DNA of 64,000 nt from Schistosoma mansoni (taxonomy: Eukaryota > Platyhelminthes > Trematoda > Strigeidida > Schistosomatidae): positions 8,486,698 to 8,550,697 of the forward strand of contig NC_031500.1 in assembly GCF_000237925.1 (NCBI RefSeq), read 5' to 3'. The notes beneath the pieces were generated by a model. The model saw only the letters and a program-made list of their open reading frames with translations, was not told where the DNA came from and ran no database searches. Positions 44,751 to 57,873 of the stretch are shown one piece after another. A program made the position numbers and the translations under genes. The first letter of the stretch is position 1. Each line of letters begins with the position of its first letter.

Positions 44751-47700
44751 TTAACAAATATCTTCCTCTTCTTCTTCCTCCTCCTTTCCTTCTTCATGTT
44801 GTTGGTCACCTATTTCATTACTTGATTTATTCGATACGATATTCTTTTCATTTTGATTATTCATATCGTAATTCCCTGAATTTGTTGAGGTTGAAATGAA
44901 ATTGTCATTTGGTTTTTGTATTTGTTCAGAAGAATGATCACCACAAGGGAATTTAATTTCTTTTGCTAGACGAGCATACTAAATGCAATATTTTTCAAAG
45001 AAATAAAACAAAGCATAAATAATACTGAGATGAAATGTTTTTAAGTAGAAATTTGCTGAAATTCAATGGTTATGAATTTGTTCAAAATCATGGTTATGAA
45101 TCTGTTGCCCACAAATGCCCTGGTACGACCGAGAGTGGGGAGAGTCCGCTCTCCCTCTCCAAATGCTCTCATATGGCCACGCGTACATAGTCTCTGCCAG
45201 GGAAGTCCTACTAATTGCCTTCTCGTGGCGGGGGTGTTGCTTACGAAATTGAGAAGACGAAAAGCGAATGTCTGGCGCCTTAACCGAGTTGGTGGACACG
45301 AAAAGTCCACCTAGGGGAGTTGGAAAACCCTGATTCCAAACCAATGGTGCACATGGGCTGGCTCCAGTATCCTGAGGGAACAAATGGCGTATGAGTCAAT
45401 CGTTGGTCACCGACTATCATGGGACTGCATTTCCTCACGATGCTCCACTGCCTTGTGGGTTAGACCTTTAGGTCGAAAGCTCCGGGTGTGGCCCCCTAAG
45501 AAAACCACCTGCTTCGGTTTGGGCACCTGGGCAGTATCATAGCCCTCACACAAATCAGATAAGAATTGTGCGGCGCATATGTATCTGGTGCTTCTTTGTA
45601 CCAATATTTATGTGTTTAAATAAATAATGAATCTGTTAGGAAATGCTAAGCACTGCATTTTAACAAGGTAAATGGATGCTACAAAAAGCGTGCAGCTTAG
45701 ATTCGTATCTAGAAGAAGTAAACATTGATGGTTAGTTTTGAAATACAGTATCCTAGGATTCCTCAGGTAATGTTATTCCTTGATAAAGGTTAACTTTAAA
45801 TTGATACCCCCTCATATCGACTTATTCACCTGAATCCCATAAGGAAGACGTACTTATCACAAGAGGGAAGATGGAAGACTTCAAACGGTAGGCGACAAAT
45901 TAGGGATGACGCATAATATTTAAGTCATTTATGCACCTTCTGAAAAATCGCAGCCTGTGTGCCCTTATATGGGCCGGAAGGACAAACGTCTATATACCTA
46001 TGAATTGTATACATTATAGTTCACACTTATTTTGGTATGCTGTAAATAGTGTGTATCGTAACCGATTTGAATCATGAAACAGAACAAAAATAACACACAG
46101 TGATGTTTGGTAGATTCTATAAAACGACCACATCTCAAACTAATTATCGCTAAGTTATTAGCTTGAAAAGACTATATTATGATAGACATTTTACCACATA
46201 GTATGAAATTCATCTCAATAAGTTGTCAATCAAAAAGTATCCAGTTGTACTTTATTGGTAGACGTTCCAGAAAGGTCCTTGAAAATCATTTCTGACCTCA
46301 TGAAGTCAGTGAGATTTGCTGAAAACTTTAAATAAGTACTTTATACCCTTGATCACATTCAATAACTTTCAACAATTTGATACTACTTATGATATTTTTA
46401 AGGGATGAATCAAATAACCAAAGTACTCGGGACAACGTTAGCCGATAAAAATATGTAGTTCAAATGAATTTGTAAAAATGTAAGACTGAATTTTTTTTAT
46501 GGTGGAGACCATTGTTGAATTGAATAAAAAACTTTTTTGTTCTATTATCTAACTGTGACAATTCAGTGTCAATAATTGATTAGATTGAAAATAACAGTCT
46601 CATACTTTTATCAGTCCAAATAAAAGTTTCCTGCTAGAATTAATCTGCACCGCGAATCAGTTCAGGTCGAAAAAAAAATCAAAATTATGAAAGACCAATC
46701 TAATGCTTTTGGAAACTAAAATGTTGACCATGAATCCTAGGTTTGATGCCTAAAGATGCTGAAAAACCTATTTACTGATAAGTTCTGAAATAGAAATACA
46801 CATTTAGTTTCTAGTCGGCTTCCCGTATATAATCAAGTGTTGTAAACATAATACTGAACTGATGATGGAAAGCACTACTCATCTAGGTCTGCTTGTTTCC
46901 TTTTATTTACTTCATTACCGGGTACAGTCTTCGTGTAACAGGCTTTGAACCACACTTTCAGTGTAATGAAGCTAAGTAAGACTACTTGTTTGGTCAAAAC
47001 AAAGTAGGTAAAATATGGTTTGACTAAGCAACTTAGAAGTTGAAAGTTGAACACCTTAATAACTACTGAGCTACCTCATTAAAATCGGGGTTTACTACGA
47101 CAAACACATTCAAATAAAGTAGAACTGGTGAATCAGCATTTATTATTTTTAGGCTATAACTATTTTAGTCAGAATGTAAAAAGAAAATATGGTGATGGGG
47201 GATTAACTCCATTTTTCTTACAAAAACCACTCAGTTATTACAATGAAAATTAAGTCACTGTCTTGTACTAGGAGAAACAATTGGATAAACATACAAAACT
47301 TACATCTAGGTCAAGCATTCTGAAGCACTGCTCTTTTATTGCTATTTCACAAGCTTTTTTATCCATATCATCGACGGCAGCTAGTAGTCGCCTCACTGCA
47401 GAAAATTCTTCAGCTTCTGGAAATCTCCATCGCCTTAAGATGACAAATAAGAACAGTATGGATGATACTATTGACCACTTCCTTTCAATAGAAACATGCA
47501 CAAATGATGAACAGATTTTTTTGTTCATCAGTGTTTTATTTTTTAATCCAAAACACAATTATATGAAGAAAGACTATTTTTTTAATAAATTCTTATCAGA
47601 TTCTACAATTATATATCCAAAGCAATAATCCATGAAATTGGCCAGGTTTAAGGCAGAGTACATCATTTAAAATTATAACATGTGAATTAAGGATTATTTG

Positions 47701-49243
47701 TCAAACCAAATCAAATCGCTGATTTTGGGATGACTAATATGAAGGGTTAACTTGAATCAGTTCGTAAGTGAAATGAAATTGTGAGATAAATGATCAGAAT
47801 AAATATGGTCATCTACTATGCCTAGGCAGTGTGTTTACTTCTCATGACTTAAACGAGGCTGATAACCTAATAAACACAAAATTTACACGATTGTTAAGTG
47901 GTAAACGTACTTAAATTTGTGATATAAATGCTAACATGATTGAAAGTAAACGAAGAAAAGGCGATGGTAAAACCTTATGTCTTCTAAGTTAAAATAGAAT
48001 TATACGTACTCAACTATTAAAATGTATTTGAGATTTTATTCAGTGATATTTCGTTCAGATATTTATAACGTGGAATATTACATAACCGAATAATTATAGT
48101 TCTTCAACCCCACGAAAGTGTATCAATTTAGGAAGCTTTGGAATATTCCCGACCACAAATATACTTGTAGACTAATAAGCTAGAACAGTTACAAGTTTCC
48201 TTTTAAACCTTGCAAAAACCTATACTGAAAAAGAATCTATCGGTAAAAGGTCAAGTATGCTTACTCAATAGCTTCATTGAAGATCTTTTTGGCTGCTACT
48301 TCATCCTCCATATACAATTTGATCAATATTAGAACTGTTACAGCACGACCACACAGCTTTGGTGAGGCACTGGGATCAGCAAATCCACCTGCCGTAGCTC
48401 CAACACTATCTCTGTGACCTCTTGTTGTGTAATCAATAAATAATCGAAGTAGACGTTCTGCCTCATTAAAACGCTTTAAACGAACCCATATATGAGCAGC
48501 ATTGTTAGCCTGTGTTGCAGCTTCATGAAATTTTTCTTCTATCTGATGACCATAACAAATAGTGTTTAAAAAGAAACAAGTAAATGAGAGTAAGAGATTT
48601 ATTAGCTAGAAAACAATCTATGGCTTTTTTTTACTGCACTAAAAAATATATGTGACAGAGTTCTTGTGTATTATTTAATATAAGTGCTACGATATATAGA
48701 AACTAACCTCACAAGCATCTGCAGATCTTTCATAAAATTCAGCAGCACGTTCGGGTAATGGCTCTTCGAGACTTCTATGACATTGTATTAAGGAGAAATA
48801 ATGATGTACTTGGCAGCTCGTTCATAAACATATGATGCTGAGTCAGGAGTGCCATTTTGTCGTAGCATTAGTCCAGCCTCAGCAATCAACGAAGCCATTT
48901 GTGGAAAATCTTTCAAATCACGGTACATTTGTGCAGCAATTTCATATTGTTTGGCACAATGGAAATAAGATCCATTTTTAAAATGTAATTCAGCAACCTA
49001 AGGACTAGCGATCTCTAAGATACGAGATTACCTTTTTATACGTCTCAGCAGCTTCTTTTAACTGTTTTCGATTTCTATGAAGTAATGCAGCCTTTCCATA
49101 GTATTCGATTGCACCATCATAATCAGGTCTCCTCTTTAGTAAGGATATTTTTAAGCTGAGTTGAATTATTAAGAGACAAAGTGTATATACCATTTTTCAG
49201 CTTTTGCTATAAGATCTGTCACGTCGTTTGGATTTGAAGACAT
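44751..49243 (-). CDS. NAPG: gamma-SNAP
   Basis: Seven exons fit by phase: 49243-49191, 49131-49032, 48997-48810, 48774-48708, 48542-48265, 47433-47304 and 44978-44751, for 347 residues. The protein starts MSSNPNDVTDLIAKAEK, then WRPDYDGAIEYYGKAALLHR (human WKPDYDSAASEYGKAA), NGTPDSASYVYERAAK (human NGTPDTAAMALERAGK), RFPEAEEFSAVRRLLAAVDD (human GSEDCAALEQLLEGYD) and YARLAKEI (human YAKLGLSL). It ends in an acidic tail EEEEEEEDIC like human DEEEDEYSGGLC. SNAPs are TPR-like helical adaptors that load NSF onto SNARE complexes for disassembly. The spacing matches the vertebrate gamma form, with an insert of about 20 residues in exon 5 (RDSVGATAGGFADPSASPKL). Introns are 59, 34, 35, 165, 831 and 2325 bp from 5' to 3'. 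Confidence 0.93.
45105..45628 (+). repeat. 0.5-kb retroposon in NAPG intron 6
   Basis: It is the inverted partner of 37035-37540. It runs from acaaatgccctggtacgacc to ttgtaccaatatttatgtg and an AAATAAATAA tail. A minus-strand frame at 45407-45604 is almost identical to the plus-strand frame in the other copy, but the biological strand is given by the A-rich tail. It is antisense to NAPG. Confidence 0.7.
45629..47303. other. NAPG intron 6, remaining part
   Basis: AT-rich with no recognised exon or repeat family. Confidence 0.45.
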
Positions 49244-49349
49244 TGTTGCAAAAAGGCCTAAAAACAAGAAACTGACATTAAGTATAAAAGATATAATTGT
49301 ATAGCTAGTATAACCCCGTAACAACCAAAAAATTATTTTTAAAACGATC

Positions 49350-49690
49350 TCATCAGTTAGTCAGTCACAACGTAGAAATTCGTACGTATGTACATCAGTT
49401 CGAGTTGCCATACCACATTAGCATAGAGATGCGATTGTCGATTCATATCCCATAGTGGTAGATGTAGTAAGAGTATAAGCAGTAATCCGAAAGACTAGGG
49501 GTTGAAGATGTCATTGAAGGAGTATAATCCAGTGAAATAAATTTGGAAAGACAAAAAAGAAAGGGACATTAAGAATTCAGAAGATTAAAACTTGGTAGAT
49601 CACAAAGAGTGGATGCACCTTCGCCATTGCAAACGATTTTGAGCCATGTCATTTAAGGTCTCTAACCATCGGTTGCTATCGTCGCATACT
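49350..49690 (-). mobile_element. RTE-clade LINE 3' end upstream of NAPG
   Basis: The minus-strand reading matches the last 330 bases or so of the copy at 41498-42345, ending gtgactgactaactg. It starts about 110 bases upstream of the NAPG start codon on the same strand, so it lies in or next to the NAPG promoter/5'UTR. It is 5'-truncated and well preserved. Confidence 0.8.
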
Positions 49691-50439
49691 TAAATGAGAT
49701 AATTACACCACTTAGCTCCTCAGTTAAATGTGATTTTAAACCAATATTTCGACACTTAAAGAACAAGGAGATCAATGAACCACAGATTTAGACAAAGAAA
49801 TTAGTCTAATTACGTAGGATGCTGGAAGTTTATATTTTGGTAGGTAGTAATTGAATGTAAGGTTTTTACACATATAATTTATGTGAGCATCAAACACATC
49901 GAACAACGTAACAATAGATAAGGATCGAATAAAATAATAAGTAGCTTTAGGTAAGATTGTAGTATAGATACCTCTGTACCAATATTTATTTGTTCAGACG
50001 AATAGAAAAATATGGGGTGTTAATGATTCATGGTAGAGGGATGAAGTTGTTTGATCTGTAGCTTCTCAAAAGCGAGTGGAAATAAATGCCATAAAACGAA
50101 CATAATATCTGATTAAAAGTAAGGAGTAACATATCAGAAAAAGCATATCGACTTAATCGTTGATTATGGGGAATGGCTTGGTTTAAAGTCAGCTCTTATC
50201 ACGAAGTGAAATCAGTTGGAAAATCCCAGAAAACTGGGGCACACTGGGTACCCATTGAATCTCCATATGCCACTCAGCAGTTAGTGCATAAAACTTTACA
50301 TGAGGTTAAACCCAACACTCCTAGGTCATGTCGCTGAAACGATGGTATTTAGTCAGATTCAAGACAAAACTGTTACCATTGTATTTTCCATAAATTTCTG
50401 AGACAGTAAGACGATTACCTAATACCCTTGATAAGTAGC
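49691..50439. other. intergenic DNA with a short retroposon 3' end
   Basis: gtaccaatatttatttgttc at about 49977-49996 matches the 3' end of the 0.5-kb retroposon. Otherwise nothing is recognised. Confidence 0.4.
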
Positions 50440-51120
50440 CGCAACACTTTGAACTAGGTTAGGTCCCGAGACTTCACTTTATCGAGCAGCCATGCACTCC
50501 GTTTTACTTTATGGATGTGAAACATGATCAATAATAATTTAGGATATCGGTAGGTAACTAGTATTCGATCACAAGTATCTCCGAATTTCTCGTGTGATTT
50601 GGGACAAACAAGTAAGTGATGCCTCGATTAGGGATACCGTACTAGGTAAAGATGGTAAATGGATTGATGAGGTTGTAAATCTTCACTAACTGAGGTGGTT
50701 GGGAGATGTTACTTATGCTCAATCACTGCATATCTCAATAGGCTGTTTTCTGGTGTGAGCAAGTTGGAAGTTGGCGGCGGCCAAACCAAAACGTAGCGCC
50801 AGTCTATGAAATTGCTAACAGATGAAGTGTGCTATGTTAACAAGTGGACTACTTGGTTGGAGTCTGGACTATCGCAGCGAACCAGTAGAGATCTTGAATG
50901 TCGTCCCAGAATGGTTTACAGTGCTGTAGGTCAACCAAATATTTTTATTTTTATAGATATCAGATTTCCAAATTCTACTTACTACTTCTACTATTCTGGG
51001 ATTTGCACTAACAATGTCATCTCTCAGTATTAATGGAGTGTAGCAACTTGAACTAACTTGCATACGCACCACGTTCTACGTTGCACCTCATAAGATGACT
51101 GACATAGACATTGAGATAAT
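50440..51120 (+). mobile_element. degenerate RTE-clade LINE 3' part
   Basis: It parallels 41600-42345: tccgttttactttatggatg, ggtaactagtattcgatcac, gtactaggtaaagatgg, ggcggccaaaccaaaacgta and ctactattctgggatttg, ending near ctacgttgcacctcataaga. It contains many stops and small indels, so it is older than the 41498 copy. Confidence 0.7.
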
Positions 51121-51939
51121 ATTCAACGAATCTTTTTAACCGTCATAATTGTCGCAAACGACCTTATAAACGTCCGGATGAATCAGAAAACTCGTAATTG
51201 CAGGCAAAATTCAAAAGTTCTGGAGTTTAGGCAGTCGCAGAAACGTTGTGTATAGGTTCTAGGGAAAAATTAGTGTATCCACAACGAGATGTTCACAGTA
51301 TTATGTTTACTCTATATAAAGCTTTACTAAAAGTATTTTAACCAGCATATCCTATTATATATAAATATATATATTACTAAATGTAAATTCTGGAGCATGT
51401 CAAAGAATGGATGCGAAATTGCGTACTTAAATTGGTTAATACTTTTTTGCAGAAAGTGACATCAATTGTTCAGTTATATGGAACAAGATAGTAAACTATC
51501 CTGTGACTACAAAAGCACTGTTAATAAGACTAACACAAGCCGACAAACTATTATTTAGATAAGGGGTCCAGGACATCAGCAAATCTCAAAGCTTAAGTCA
51601 CAAGGCAGCACAAATGACTAGATAAACAGGTAATTTAGAGTGAAACCAGGTGAAACCTTACTTTTTCTGTAAATGAACGACGTCCCGAGTGACCTTGTCA
51701 ATTGAATGTTTACTCGTGGCTGATGAGGATGAAAAGAGTGTATCTTAAGAAAAATGTACAAAACAAATAAAGTTCAAACACTTTATAACTTTTTGCGCGA
51801 TAAGTGAATTTTAAAAGATAAATTGCTTCGGTCAATTTACTATGAGTGTTCACCGCAGAAAATGTCATCCCTTTTGAATTGCTGTTATATAATTATATAG
51901 ACTCTCCAAAAACAAAGTTAAAGTGGTTCAAATGGTTGT
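51121..51939. other. AT-rich intergenic DNA
   Basis: No gene or repeat family recognised. A short TA run lies near 51352-51372. Confidence 0.4.
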
Positions 51940-53490
51940 GGACGGAAGGGAAGAAGCTTTCACTTAACGGGCTTCCGTGTCTAGTAGCAGTGGATCACCA
52001 ATATCACCAGGCAAGAACCTAGATATATTAACGATAATAGAGGAAAAATAAATTGGTAGATCATATTAATAAGCTATCCTTAGTCCTTAAGAATAGGTCA
52101 AGATTCCTCTTAAAAGACTCCTCGGAAGTCGCTTGTACCAGCTCAGTCGACAGCGAATTCCAGCATTTGACAACTCTTAAGGAGTAGAAATTGTGTCTAC
52201 AGTCTGATTTGATATGTTGGGTCTCCAGTTTCTGGGTGTTACCCCTCAGGTTAGTGTTGTGACTAAGCTTAAGTAGATGTTTAAGGGGATGACAAGAAGC
52301 GTTAAGGATAATGTAAGTCATAGGGAGGTCACCTCTAAGACGCCTGTACTCTAACGGGTAAAGGTTAAGTGATTGGAGGCGCTCTTCATAAGGTTTGGAG
52401 TTGAGTTCCCGAACTGATTTCGCGGCTGGACGCTGGATACGTTTCAGAGTGTCCTTATCCTTTTGGAGGGAGGGAGGAAATACTTTGTTTCCGTACTCTA
52501 AACGGGGACGAATGAAACTGTTGAAGATTATGGGGAATGTTCTTCCGTCAAACTGACCAAAAATGCGTTTCAATGTTACCAGTGCAAGGTTTGCTCGAAA
52601 GGCGTTTTTGTCACAGTTAGCAAACGACTTCCAGTTGTAATGTGCCCACACGCCTGAATAATTTTCGACTTGAGAAACTTCTAGAGTGGAGTTTCCTAAG
52701 TTGTGACTATAGTCTGCAACATGTCGCAGATGGAATACTTTACACCTTGAAGTGTTGAAGGTAAGTCCGTTGTCGTCTGCCCAACTTTGAAGTCGAGTCA
52801 GATCCTCATGAAGTACCAGTATATCCTGTTGGTTGCGTAGTTCTCCAAAGTTTCACATCATCAGCAAAAAGTAATAAGTCAAATGAAACTTTTCGTGGAA
52901 GGTCGTTAATGCAAATAAAGAAGAGGTCCTAGTATTGAGCCTTGGGGGACCTCTCTAGGACATTCCATAGCCTGAGAGAAAGAGAAGTTAACCCTAACCT
53001 TTAAATGTCGGTTTTCTAGATCTGAAGCTAGCCAGTCAATCAGAGGGAGTTTGATACCAATTCGTCTAAGCTTATTGATAAGACATATATGGTTGACTCT
53101 ATCAACAGCTTTTGAGAAATCCAGGTAGATGACGTCAAACTTCCCCTTGCGATCAAGGATGGTTGTCCATCTATCCACCGCAGTCAGCAGGTTGGTCGCA
53201 CAAGAATGACCTTTTTTAATACTATGCTGTTGGGGTGAGTAGAACTTTAGGGATAATAAGTGTTCGTGTATACCGTCGTATATTAGGGACTCCATAATTT
53301 TAGAAAGTATAGAGAGAAGGGACACCGGTCCGTAGCCTGAGGGTTCACTGCGTCGACCTCCTTTGAAAATTGGTGTGATGTGAGCCAGCTTCCAAATTTC
53401 CCTCAGTTTGCCTTGGCTTAACGAGTGTGAAAACATCAGGCTAAGTGCTGTTGTCAGGATTGAAGCTGCTTCCCTCAGTATAGCAGAATG
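51940..53490 (-). mobile_element. CR1-clade LINE, 3' part with reverse transcriptase
   Basis: The minus-strand reading starts LREAASILTTALSLMFSHSL, then LAHITPIFKGGRRSEPSGYG, VIYLDFSKAVDRVNHICLIN (first catalytic Asp) and VPQGSILGPLL. A frameshift near 52920 leads to FICINDLPRKVSFDLLLFAD with FADD at about 52860. Later, RIFGQFDGRTFPIIFNSFIR, PRLEYGNKVFPPS and YRRLRGDLPMTYIIL are the CR1-type C-terminal region, to a stop near 52061. It is 5'-truncated and interrupted by a few frameshifts and stops. It is a different subfamily from the CR1 piece at 26461. Confidence 0.85.
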
Positions 53491-54437
53491 AACTCAAAAC
53501 GAATAGTTCTGTAAGTCTTCAACATTGATACTGAGCTCATTGGTCTCACTAGACACGCCCCATCTGAAGGCACTCGATCATGCATCTGCATCAAATCCCT
53601 AATGGGTACACCACGAGCTTGGAATCATTCGATGATAAATGTGTTATGGACAAAGGCTCTGTCAAATCATGAATGCCTGTGACATATTTAAGCCTTGTTA
53701 CTTTGAGGATTATGTGCCAATTATATACTGCCTTGATTTTCTAGAAATATACAGCCGTTACGTTATTCAGGGAAGCCTGGAAATACAACTTCCTCGATTT
53801 CGTACTGAGCTTGATTACTCACATTAGTGGCCCTAAAATAATGGTTAAGTGACACTGAAACTGTTGAAGGATTTTTCATGTTGGACATCAGGACACTGGG
53901 CTGCGTATAGCTGACATGGGTAGGACATGGGAGTATCGTGGACAATGCAAGGATCGACCATGTTGTGATCTTAAAGACTCTTATTCAGGGTTGCTGAAAG
54001 GCTGTGGAGAATTGCAAAACTCCAGACTAATGATGTGTCAATATTCCAACTGCTTCAACATGGATAAAGGCTCAGCCGGATATGTTTGTTGATCACAGAC
54101 GTAGGTGGTCTGTGCCGATGATTGCAACTATGATCTAGTTGAACAGTAAGGACGATGCTTGCTAGTTAAGCTGGAATTCACATTTCGCGTTTATTGCCTA
54201 ATATTGACTACTCCGTCGCAACTAGTTAATATTCACACTTTGATTGTCATACAGCAGAAATAACGATATTACATGAATATATTAGTGGGAATAGGTGCAA
54301 GCGTTTCAAACATCCAAACCTCCTTGTTTTTCTATAAAGTACAAAGAGATCATACATCAGTGTTCTACATCCGCAACAATATATGGGTGTTTACGACTCG
54401 TATGCTTCTGCTCCCTTCAAAATCAAAAATCATCAAA
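53491..54437. other. unassigned element-like DNA
   Basis: GC-richer than the genic flanks, suggesting old element DNA. The gypsy-type element at 54443 was inserted at its right edge. No gene supported. Confidence 0.35.
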
Positions 54438-54442
54438 GCCAC

Positions 54443-57400
54443 TGTTATAATTGTATTTTTTTGCTAATAAACGACCCAGCTATTCCTGTTGCTTAGTATT
54501 CTTATACAATGACACTCAACAAGACCCCAAAATCAGAACACGTTGAACAGGAATGAAATTGTATTCAAAAAAACAATGGTGAGTGAACAGCAATCACTGA
54601 TTTGAATAATGTTCATATATTTATAGTATATACATAAGAAGCTTCTAGATTTTTCTCCAATAATATGCCCGGGCTGATCGGTTTAGAATTAGCCAATCAG
54701 CGTGCAGCAACACCATCATGCATGAAACGTGCTTTAATCCAATCTATGTCCCACTAACACCTCCCCCTTGAGCAGATTCGTAGGATCTGGTGCTAGGGTC
54801 CAACTGCAACCGAGTGACTGGCCTGCGCTTTCGATCTGTCCATCGTCTAGGCAATAAGGAAGTTGTATCACTCTTTGCTTGCACAGAAACTGACCTGTCT
54901 GTTCCGGGCGTTTTTATTTCAAAGGTGTCTAGCAGAACGTCAAGAGGTATTCGATGTCGATGCTCGCTGCTGGCTATCGAAGTTGCTTTCAGTTGGTTAG
55001 CATGACGTATCCAAACTTCTGAGCCAACTGACACCTCATAAACCACATTCCCTTCCTTTCTCACGATCCGACCAGCTATCCACGTAGGATGTTTACCACG
55101 ATAGTCCATAGCAAGTACTTTTTGACCCACCGTGAACAATCGTCTTCGTGCCCCATGGTGTCGATTGAACTGCTTCTCCATCGATAAGTTTCGTTGGGGC
55201 TCACGAGCTGGCATCGGACGGATGACATCGAAATGTGTCCTTATTTTTCTGCCAAGTAACGCTTCCTCTGGAAAGACCCCGTTTGTTGAGGGTTCGGTGT
55301 AGAACGGTAGATAAACAGGAACCTCTCTAAGATCTCGTCGGTGGTACCCTCCCCTCTTGATTTTTTTAGGGCATTTTTGAACGTACCAACAAAACGTTCT
55401 ACCTGGCCATTCGATTGCGGATGGAATGGAGGTGTTCAGATGTGCCTGATTCCGTTCTGCTGACAAAATTCCGAAAAGATAGATGATGTAAATTGTGTGC
55501 CGTTGTCGCTGACTACTTGTTCTGGCACCCCGAAACGACTGAATAGTTGCCGCAGTTTTCTAACTGTGCAGCGTGTTGTTGGATGTTCCATGATGAAGAT
55601 TTCCGGCCACTTGCTGTATGCGTCCACTACCAGAAGGTAAGTTTGTCCATGGAATGGACCAGTGAAGTCTAAATGTATACGCTACCACGGTGACTGTGGT
55701 ATCGGCCATGATTTCAACTCTGCTTTTCGTGGTGCTTTTGCTGCCAATGCACATTTTGTACACGAACGGGATAGCTGCTCGAGTTGGGTATCTAATTGTG
55801 GCCAGTATACATAACTTCGTGCTAGAGCTTTCATGCGGTTTATTCCGGGATGTCCTGCATGCAGCTGTTCGAGGACTGCCGGTTGCAACTCCTTTGGGAT
55901 TATGACACGTTCAGCAAACATCAGACAATCGTCGATGATTGAAAGAGATAGTCTACGCTGATAAAACTGCTGAAGCTCTGTTGAACTGATCTTCGAGGAC
56001 CACCCTTCTAGGTGGAACTTTCTGACTTCTTGTAGAACAGGGTCTCGAAGAGTCTCTTTTCTGACTTCATCTGACGACACTGTAGTGTTTCGAATTGCCG
56101 CTGCTACTACACTCTGTATTTCTGGAACCTTTTCACCTATCTTTTTTGCATGTGAAGTGGTGTCTAATGATGGACACGACACGTTACAAACGCTGTTGAT
56201 GGGTATATCCATTAATCCAAGCTTTTCTAACATATCTAGACCAAGTAGATCAAGGTTCGGTCGTTCTGTTAGATAACATACCCCTTTACATCTATTTCCA
56301 TTGAAGGAAAATTCACATTGTAATTCGCCAACTAGTTTTAGTACACCTCTAGATGCATTTTTAGCCGTTTTCTTCGATGGCTTCATTGGCGGCTTTCCCA
56401 GCAAGTTATACGTCTCTCTAGACACTAGAGTAATATCGGATGCTATATCAATTTGAAGACGAGCCGCTATACCATTAATCTGGATCGTAACATACTTTCT
56501 CCTAATGTCATAGTCTGTTTGAAAAGCTGCTACCAGAGAAAGAGATTTGGATTCGGCTGATTTCACCACACGTGGAAAACGTTTATACTTCTTCTTGGAC
56601 TGGGACGTACGATTCGGTGGACAATGACCTTCTTTATGTCCACGTCTGTTGCACACCTGACATTTATGCTTCTTAAATTGACAGAATCGTACATAATGCC
56701 AATCGCCGCATAACCAACAGGCATCCGTTGGTTTGTTATGAGTTTTATTGGGCTTCTGTCGTAGCATTTAAACTACTGCAGGTTAAATTGGAATTTACCT
56801 GTTCAATCAACTGATTGTCGTGTCTGATGTTCTGTAGCCTCTTACACTCATCTGTTAACGTTCTGAGTGTGATGTTAGGATCTTGATCCAAACGAGTTAG
56901 AAGTCTGGTTCTAATCTCAGCATCTTGTAGTGACTGCAGAGCTTTGATGAATATAAGGCATTTAAATTGATCTTCTGTCAACGAGCGTAACTTTAACCGT
57001 TCACACTCTCTGTTGACGACGTCTGCTAGAGCACCATATTCATCGGTTTCTCGTTTCACCAAATTAAGACACTGGTAGCGAATACTAAACAATGAGGAAG
57101 ATTCGCCGAATATCTCTGACAACTGCGTTACTGTCTCCTCAAAACTGAGCTCTCGAGGTAACCTTGGCAATATATGGTCAGCATAACGTGCATGTTCATT
57201 GCTTCCCAACTTACGCATCAACAACCGAGTCTTCCATGAGTCATCTTGTTGACAGAATTCTATTCTAAATGTGTCTTCCCAACGCTTGAACCACGTGAGA
57301 AACGTATTTCCACTTTCGGGGTCATAATAGAATTCTGGGATGCTGCTGGCAACTGCATCACAAGAAGTACTTGAAACAGCATGTGAACTTGAGTTTTGGG

Positions 57401-57868
57401 TGCTAAACTGTTGCATCAGAGTCTCCAACAACCGCATTTGTGCATCAAGTTGTGCTTGCTGTTGTTGCAATATTCGGCCAAGCTGGTCGTCTGATATAGG
57501 CATTTTGAATGAATTTTCCTTTTTCCTCGTCGCCACTGTTATAATTGTATTTTTTTGCTAATAAACGACCCAGCTATTCCTGTTGCTTAGTATTCTTATA
57601 CAATGACACTCAACAAGACCCCAAAATCAGAACACGTTGAACAGGAATGAAATTGTATTCAAAAAAACAATGGTGAGTGAACAGCAATCACTGATTTGAA
57701 TAATGTTCATATATTTATAGTATATACATAAGAAGCTTCTAGATTTTTCTCCAATAATATGCCCGGGCTGATCGGTTTAGAATTAGCCAATCAGCGTGCA
57801 GCAACACCATCATGCATGAAACATGCATACATGTATACATGAAACATCCAATCTATATCCCGCTAACT
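54443..57868 (-). mobile_element. Ty3/gypsy-type LTR element, copy A (fossil, young)
   Basis: The LTRs are 57537-57868 (5') and 54443-54759 (3'). They are identical over about the first 290 bases compared and differ near their outer edge. A perfect 5-bp target duplication, gccac, flanks the element (54438-54442 and 57869-57873). Parts seen on the minus strand are a gag-like protein with a Gln-rich N-terminus, two CCHC zinc knuckles (CWLCGDWHYVRFC and CQVCNRRGHKEGHC), a protease-like LQIDIASDITLVS, the integrase zinc-binding HHCC region and integrase core (VVDAYSKWPE, VVSDNGTQFTSS), and a GPY/F-like C-terminus. I recognise no reverse transcriptase or RNase H. It is broken, with a few breaks, and at 3.4 kb is short for the group. 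A CsRn1/Boudicca- or Saci-like lineage is possible. Near-identical LTRs mean recent insertion. Confidence 0.9.
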
Positions 57869-57873
57869 GCCAC

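Noticed and set aside
54790-55005. Plus-strand open frames inside gypsy copy A (and mirror frames in copy B)
   Set aside because: They are antisense shadows of the element's own coding strand; they recur in both copies only because the copies are near identical.
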